Of a DNA stretch of 64,000 nucleotides, positions 59,076 through 64,000 are shown piece after piece. A program made the translations under genes and the position numbers. Within the stretch, counting starts at the first letter, position 1. Every line of letters starts with the position of its first letter. The notes beneath the pieces were generated by a model that was not told where the DNA came from, did not search any database, and saw nothing but the letters and a program-made list of their open reading frames with translations. The stretch is from Rhynchonema sp. JSB1_4 (taxonomy: Eukaryota > Nematoda > Chromadorea > Monhysterida > Xyalidae), in contig JASAMV010001689.1 in NCBI GenBank assembly GCA_030248065.1, positions 62,001 to 126,000 of the forward strand, in the 5' to 3' direction.

Positions 59076-60355
59076 GCTTAATAATCAACATCATCACTGT
59101 CGTCATCTTTGTTGTTACCGTCCTTGTTCTGGCTGTCGTGATTTTCTTGATCATCGCTCTCATTTTCCGAAGCGCATTGGTCTTTGTTGTTGCTCTTTGT
59201 GGGCGTTGTTGCAAGCTGGAACAGAGATCGGAATTGGCGAATTGGCTAGTACAGTTGGCGCACAGCAGCCCAGCAGATGGTTGGGCACTGGTACAATTGG
59301 CGCACAGAAGCCCAGCAGGTGGTTGGGTACTGGTGCAGCCACAAGCCCACAACACACGCACAGCAGCCCAGCAGATGGTTGGGCACTGGTACAATTGGCG
59401 CACAGAAGCCCAGCAGGTGGTTGGCTACTGGTGCAGTTGGCGCACAGAGGCCCAGCAGATGGTTGGGCACTGGTGCAGTTGGCGCACAGAAGCCAAGTAA
59501 ACGCTTGGGCACTGGTACAGCTGGCGCACAGAAGTCCAGCATGCGGTTGGGCACTTGCAATTTATCTGTTTTTTAATGATTTGTTCCCATATAATTTTTG
59601 ATGTGCGACCTATTCATTCAAAGTAGTTGGGGTACCTCGTTATCATCATCCTCCTGTTCGTATAGCATCATTAGTTGTTCGTCTAGTTTCAGTTGCTCAT
59701 TTTTGAAATGCGACAGTTTTGCATTCAAAACTGAAATGGAGATAATGCATAATAATAAGGTGGCCGTGTTCGCCCGCTAGGTTGCGTGTTGGTGACCAAA
59801 TTCATAATTATTTCACTAAAAACATAAAGTAAAAGTTTGTGAGTGCTTGAACCTGAGAGTTTTTCATTCAGTTGTTGCAGCGATTTTTTGTAGCGTTCAT
59901 TTTCCTCCTTGATTTGTTGTTCGATGGCATCGATTTTTTCACGTGTACCTGAAATGTTTTTTGAATGGACACATGCTGTGGTAGTTTGCGGGGATTTCAG
60001 TTTGGGACGAGCTTAAACTTTTTTACACGTTGCAAAAAACGGTAAAGCAATAGTTTAATAATTAAGTAACTAGTTCTGCGCGTCGTGTGGCACACAGCCG
60101 GGTCCCAACAACTGAACGCTCATCAGAACTGACGGAATCAAAAGGTAAACTCTACCCTAACCAGGCTTTGTACGCATATGTCTGCATGTCACAGTTATCA
60201 CAACAATATTAACGGCAAGTACAACAACAACTAGAACATAATTGGAGGATCTACCTGTTATGGCCTTTGTGAGTGCTTCATGCGCTTCCATCGTTGTTGC
60301 TTGTCCGTCCAGTGTTAGTTTGGGTGGGCGCCGTTCGTTTGGCTTTTCGAAGCTG
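59076..60355 (-). CDS. Coiled-coil protein with acidic C-terminal tail (unrecognised)
   Basis: Exons: 60355-60255 (NERRPPKLTLDGQATTMEAH), about 59948-59863 (REKIDAIEQQIKEENERYKK, a heptad-rich coiled coil), about 59732-59631 (KNEQLKLDEQLMMLYEQEDD) and about 59221-59076, which ends in TAA after an Asp/Asn/Ser-rich acidic tail (NKDGNNKDDDSDDVDY). Splice sites are canonical. The intron before the last exon contains the 42-bp minisatellite. No start codon was found here. The upstream minus-strand gene ends about 1.4 kb away and may in fact splice into this one: a donor-like CTCGCCG/GTGCC precedes its stop. I do not recognise the family. Confidence 0.55.
59240..59560. repeat. 42-bp minisatellite
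   Basis: About seven to eight tandem units of 42 bp with core CCCAGCAGATGGTTGGGCAC and TGGCGCACAGAAG. The length equals exactly 14 codons, so all frames stay open on both strands. One unit is interrupted by a short unrelated insertion near 59340. It lies in an apparent intron of the minus-strand coiled-coil gene. Confidence 0.9.
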
Positions 60356-60779
60356 CTGTTTTTATAAAAAAAAATGAATCTAAATATCTGTCGGTTTCTT
60401 GTGTCTGTTGTACTGTTTCTAGATGAATTACAGCAGAATATCGTTGCAACGGAAAATCCGTGAGAGGTATTGAAAAAGAATAATAAATAAACAGAACGGA
60501 AATTTTATCGGGTGAACAAACACAAGAATCAATTACTGAATTTAATAATGATGATAATGAGGTACCTAGAGAGCAATATTTGGTGGTGCAACACAAGAAA
60601 CAAGTAGAGGGGGTGGCGGACCCTTGAACAAGCAGATCAATTTTCCATGTTTTTTAATTTGACGTCACAAAATTACGCAGTGTCTGTTTCGCACACGAGG
60701 TTACATGTTGTGAAAGAAAGGGTGATAAATGAGGAGAAAACGAAAAGTGTGACACAAGAAGGATCAAAATAGTACATCA

Positions 60780-61615
60780 TGGTTAAATTTTGTAGATCAA
60801 ATGCATTCAAAGGCATTTGAATGGTGAAATGGCAACCAAAAAAAACAGAAAAGGTTTGATTTCGGCCTCAAGCATCGTTGTTTGCCCAACTTTGCTCGAC
60901 ACAAAATTTTGATGAAAAGTAAAATACGATGCAAACAAACAACACCAAATAGTGCATCATGATTAAATGCGGCATCAAACATCTCCTCAAAAAAGTAGAG
61001 AGCAGCCAGAAAATCAAAATAGTACATCATGATTAAATTCTGCATACCAAATGTTTCCAACGACGAGAGGGCAACCAATAATGGTGCAGCAAGTTTGATA
61101 TCGGCCTCAAGAACCAATGTTTGACCGAGATTGTCCCATGTAAAATTTTGCATCGGCCTCAAGCACCGTTGTTTGCCCAAGTCTGCTGGACACGAAATTA
61201 TGAAAACTAAAATACGATACAAACAAAGAACACCAAATAGTACATTATGATTAAATGCGGCATCGAACATCTCCTAAAAAATAAAGAGTAACCAGAAAAA
61301 AACAAAATAGTGAATCATGGCTAAATTCTGCACACCAAATGTTTTCCAAGACGAGAGGGTAACTGGAAGTGGTGCAGCAAGTTTGAATATCGGCCTGAAG
61401 CACCGTTGTTTGACCAAGATTGCCTGATGAAAAATTTTGCATCGGCGTCAAGCACCGTTGTTTGCCCAGCTCTGCTCGACATAAAATTATTAGCTAAATG
61501 TAAAATGCGATACAAACAAACGGCAACAAATAGTACATCATGATTATTCGGCATCCAACATCTCAAAAACAATAGAGAGCAACCAGAAAAAAAAATGTTG
61601 AACATTTCATTCACG
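60780..61615. repeat. Long tandem repeat, period about 292 bp, three copies
   Basis: Landmarks recur at constant spacing: TTGTTTGCCCAA/GCTCTGCTCGAC near 60873, 61165 and 61454; ATCATGATTAAATGCGGCAT-type sequence near 60955, 61247 and 61539. Each unit also contains a TCGGCCTCAAGCACCGTTGT block, which is the opposite-strand form of the CGATATAAA repeat seen at 34.6 and 48.1 kb. Confidence 0.85.
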
Positions 61616-61753
61616 AGCCATTATTTTCGCAGATAATTTTTGCCAAACCCGTAGTAGCTTCCATTTTTGGCCCTGACATTCAAAAAAAAGACAAAAGTAC
61701 ATAACGATCAAAGGGGAATGTGGAAAAAAATAAGGTTGAGCATCCTAAAGGCT

Positions 61754-63850
61754 TAGGTGGCACCGGCGAGTTGTTGTTTGATGATCGTTTCGACGTCTTT
61801 GACCTTGCGTTGCGAATGGAAGTTCCAATTTGGATGCGTGCGCAGCCATTCGTCGCGCTGTCGTGTGTAGAACGTGTTGTTCAACATTGCTTCTTGCAGC
61901 GCGTTTTTGGTGCCGAGTCTTTCAGCGCCTGAATAGAATGTGGTGTAACCATACATATTTTTACACTATGTAAATTAATGTACCTGGTTTTAATTTAAAT
62001 TTTTTTCAGGGATACAGGAATTATTGTAAGTTACTTTTTGAAACGACAGATTAATTACTTTTGCTTATATTGTTCTGCGTTGTTGTTTTTTATGCCTCGC
62101 TACGTGTATTGGTGGCTATTCTCTGTTTTTTTGCTGTATTATGGCCATTGTTTTCTGGAAAGCTTAACCGCCAAGCAAATAAATTTTTCACCTTTTCACT
62201 CCCTAACTATTACACAACTGTTAGAATTATTTTGTTTTCTTTTTCTCAAAGTTACCGTAAACTTACGATGCACGAGATGTTCGGACAGCGTCATCATGAT
62301 GATGTACTTGTGCTTCGTGTGGAACTTGTCGGCGCCGACAAGAGCGCAGACATAATCGACTGCCTTCTGAAAATGAATGTAGTGGGTAGAAGAAAATAAT
62401 ATAAAATGTTTTTCGGGGATAAATGTTGTGGATGTTTTCTGCACCTAGACCATACTTGGGCAAACTTGTTGAACAGCAAAAATAGATGTTGGATGCAAAC
62501 GAGGACTTGAAAGAAAGCACTAACGTAATGTGCCTGACAATGTGGCTTCCACACCCCGCCCTGACGTTTGAAGTCGTTGTGGTGTCGAAATCCAAGGTCG
62601 CTTTTGAACGCGAATGTCTGGGGTGCGTCGCCGAAACCGTGGAAATACGCAATCGTGCAAATGTTGCAGATGTTCTGTAATTATATCAAGCACATAATTT
62701 GCTGCGATTTTAATGAAAAAAAACTGGTATGCTTTGGAATGTACTTGCAGACCAAAAAACTGGTTTTTTTTCGACAAAAAAACGGTTCTAGGCCCGTAAT
62801 TGGTGTGTCTCGAGACGTTTTTCACGTAGAATAATGTTGTCATCAAAGCCGTAGTAAGTCGGACTCAAATAATCATCAACTATTATATGCATAAAATTGG
62901 CTAACCGGAAGCTTGGGGTTGTGGTTGGCTTCGTGTGAATTCAGTTCAAACGGATATGTGCACACCTGGGCACACATTCGGGCTTCGCGAGCATTTTCCC
63001 CAGTGCCTTGTAGTGTGGCTTATCGTTCTGGTTGTCCAGCCAGTTCCAGAAGCCGTACGTCTGAAAGAAGGAAAGAAGTTCTACATTCGTTGGGTGCTGA
63101 GTATTGTTGCGGGGTTTACGCCTTGGCGTTGTGGTAAATTCTCGATTTCGTTGCTAAGTGCGGTCATACAAACGCAGGGAAACTGCCGTTCGAAGTTGAT
63201 GCATGTAACAATATCAAAACGGTCAACAAGCCACGCTGTTGACAGGTACAGCTTGTGTGACTGAAACATTCGAAACATGCAGAAAACATGGGCAGCGCAC
63301 CGCGTCTTGTGGCAGCAGATGATGACACACAAATGTGTTCGGGTGTGTGTACTTGGTGTGACTTTGTTTCGCAGATTCACTAGCGAACATGACGCCGTGG
63401 ATGTTGTTCGGCACGTCAATGCCCATGTCTCTGGCTGTTGTGCAGATGCATAGCGGACCCCAGCACTTGATCGCGCCGTCGTCATCGATTGAGCACATGA
63501 TGCATGCCAAATTCTGGAAATGAATAATTCGCATTCAGGCACAGGTATTATTTTATCAAGAAATCGTTGTTTAAAATCAGTTTTTTAAGAAAACATGAAA
63601 TATCGTCGTCAAATACAGGTTTTGACCAATATTGTTTGATTTACAATTTTATATTGTCTTGAAGCACCAGTATAGAATATCGCTCTCAAGAACTAAATGT
63701 CAGCTAACCATCAGACACTGCTTTTTTTCAGCCTGCACCACCTGTTTGTTTGTCGAGTACAAATCCGTGTGGCCGTATGCATTGCTGCAAATAATTTAAT
63801 TGAATGGATCACTTCCCATGTTTCGTGCGATTGTTGTTGCTCGGAGACCT
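61754..63850 (-). CDS. Unrecognised Cys-rich protein with a helicase motif V-like segment, partial
   Basis: Minus-strand exons with canonical splice sites: about 63805-63712 (DLYSTNKQVVQAEKKQCLM), 63513-63353 (CICTTARDMGIDVPNNIHG), about 63260-63130 (LYLSTAWLVDRFDIVTCINF), about 63062-62960 (TYGFWNWLDNQNDKPHYKAL), about 62690-62524 (FHGFGDAPQTFAFKSDLGFR), about 62369-62270 (DYVCALVGADKFHTKHKYII) and about 61929-61754 (a Lys/Arg-rich helix, stop TAA). The segment TARDMGIDVP resembles motif V of SF2 helicases, but no motif VI was found after it, so this is only a hint. The gene probably starts beyond the right edge. Its introns carry the same AT-rich repeats as the Helitron gene. I do not recognise the family. 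Confidence 0.5.
61945..62000. repeat. AT-rich 80-bp family copy in a minus-strand gene intron
   Basis: ACCATACATATTTTTACACT followed by ATGTAAATTAATGTACCTGG: the same unit as in the Helitron gene introns at 34.6, 42.8 and 47.9 kb. Confidence 0.7.
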
Positions 63851-64000
63851 GGCTGATCATCTTCTTATATGAAGTCACGTAACATACTCTGTTTCTATTA
63901 GAATTGAGTCGATTGATCATCAAGTTTGATATCGCTCATCATGTTTACAGTATGAATGAATGAATATGACAGTATGAAAAACTACTCGCCTGAAGTTCAA

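Larger units (their letters stand above)
27817..64000. mobile_element. Interior of a giant Helitron-like rolling-circle element (extent inferred)
   Basis: This spans the RepHel-USP gene on the plus strand and the RPA-like and unrecognised genes on the minus strand. A Helitron Rep and Pif1 helicase are seen directly. RPA-like proteins are known accessory products of Helitrons. Two intronic repeat families link both halves (30.7-63.7 kb) and were not noticed to the left. Neither end (5' TC, 3' hairpin with CTRR) was identified, so the right half may instead be a separate element or a captured host segment. Confidence 0.5.

Noticed and set aside
59063..59601. Open frames of 134-145 residues on the plus strand and about 104-145 on the minus strand over the 42-bp minisatellite
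   Set aside because: The period is a multiple of three, so stops are absent by construction. Flanking minus-strand exons splice around the array.
63353..63513. Calling the unknown minus-strand gene a helicase
   Set aside because: Only one motif V-like segment is seen. Walker motifs would lie beyond the window and motif VI was not found after it.

Overview
The window is animal nuclear DNA: spliced genes with short GT-AG introns, encoding animal proteins (a KANSL1-type chromatin subunit, the mitochondrial i-AAA protease, a Werner-type exonuclease, the kinesin-2 accessory subunit KAP3). No prokaryotic operon structure is visible. KAP3 points to an organism with kinesin-2 transport. I cannot fix the phylum from this sequence; a small-genome invertebrate with abundant transposons fits.

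Layout. 1-8.7 kb: KANSL1-like gene (+), with the 5' part uncertain. 9.7-15.6 kb: YME1L-like i-AAA protease (+). 16.0-17.6 kb: compact WRN-type 3'-5' exonuclease (+). 17.9-22.5 kb: transposon graveyard holding a TTAA-flanked foldback element and a nested stack of TA-type and hAT-type MITEs whose target duplications can be read directly. 22.6-25.9 kb: KIFAP3 (+), roughly the N-terminal half; no later exons are visible. 26-27.8 kb: no gene seen, GC-rich dispersed repeats.

From 27.8 kb to the right edge the window is dominated by what I interpret as the interior of a very large Helitron-like rolling-circle element. Its main gene (+, 27.8-50.1 kb, about 35 exons) encodes basic N-terminal exons, three tandem copies of a three-part Cys/His cassette, the DUF6570-type Helitron region, an HUH-Y2 Rep nickase (H-L-H plus Y-V-A-K-Y), a Pif1-type helicase and, unexpectedly, a C-terminal ubiquitin-specific protease (USP) domain with Cys box, QDADE block, two CxxC pairs and His box. 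Convergent to it, on the minus strand, lies a gene with the domain order of RPA70 (50.5-57.9 kb). Further minus-strand exons at 59.1-63.9 kb (coiled coil with acidic tail; unrecognised Cys-rich protein with a motif resembling helicase motif V) complete the window. Two small repeat families, one AT-rich near 80 bp and one near 60 bp, recur in the introns of all these genes on both strands and were not noticed left of 30.7 kb. This suggests that 30.7-63.7 kb is one evolutionary unit.

Inferred logic of the element: zinc cassettes and Rep recognise and nick DNA, the Pif1 helicase unwinds, the RPA-like protein coats single strands, and the USP domain could act on host ubiquitination. Element termini were not identified. 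Exon boundaries were read by eye from splice signals and reading frames, so they are approximate.
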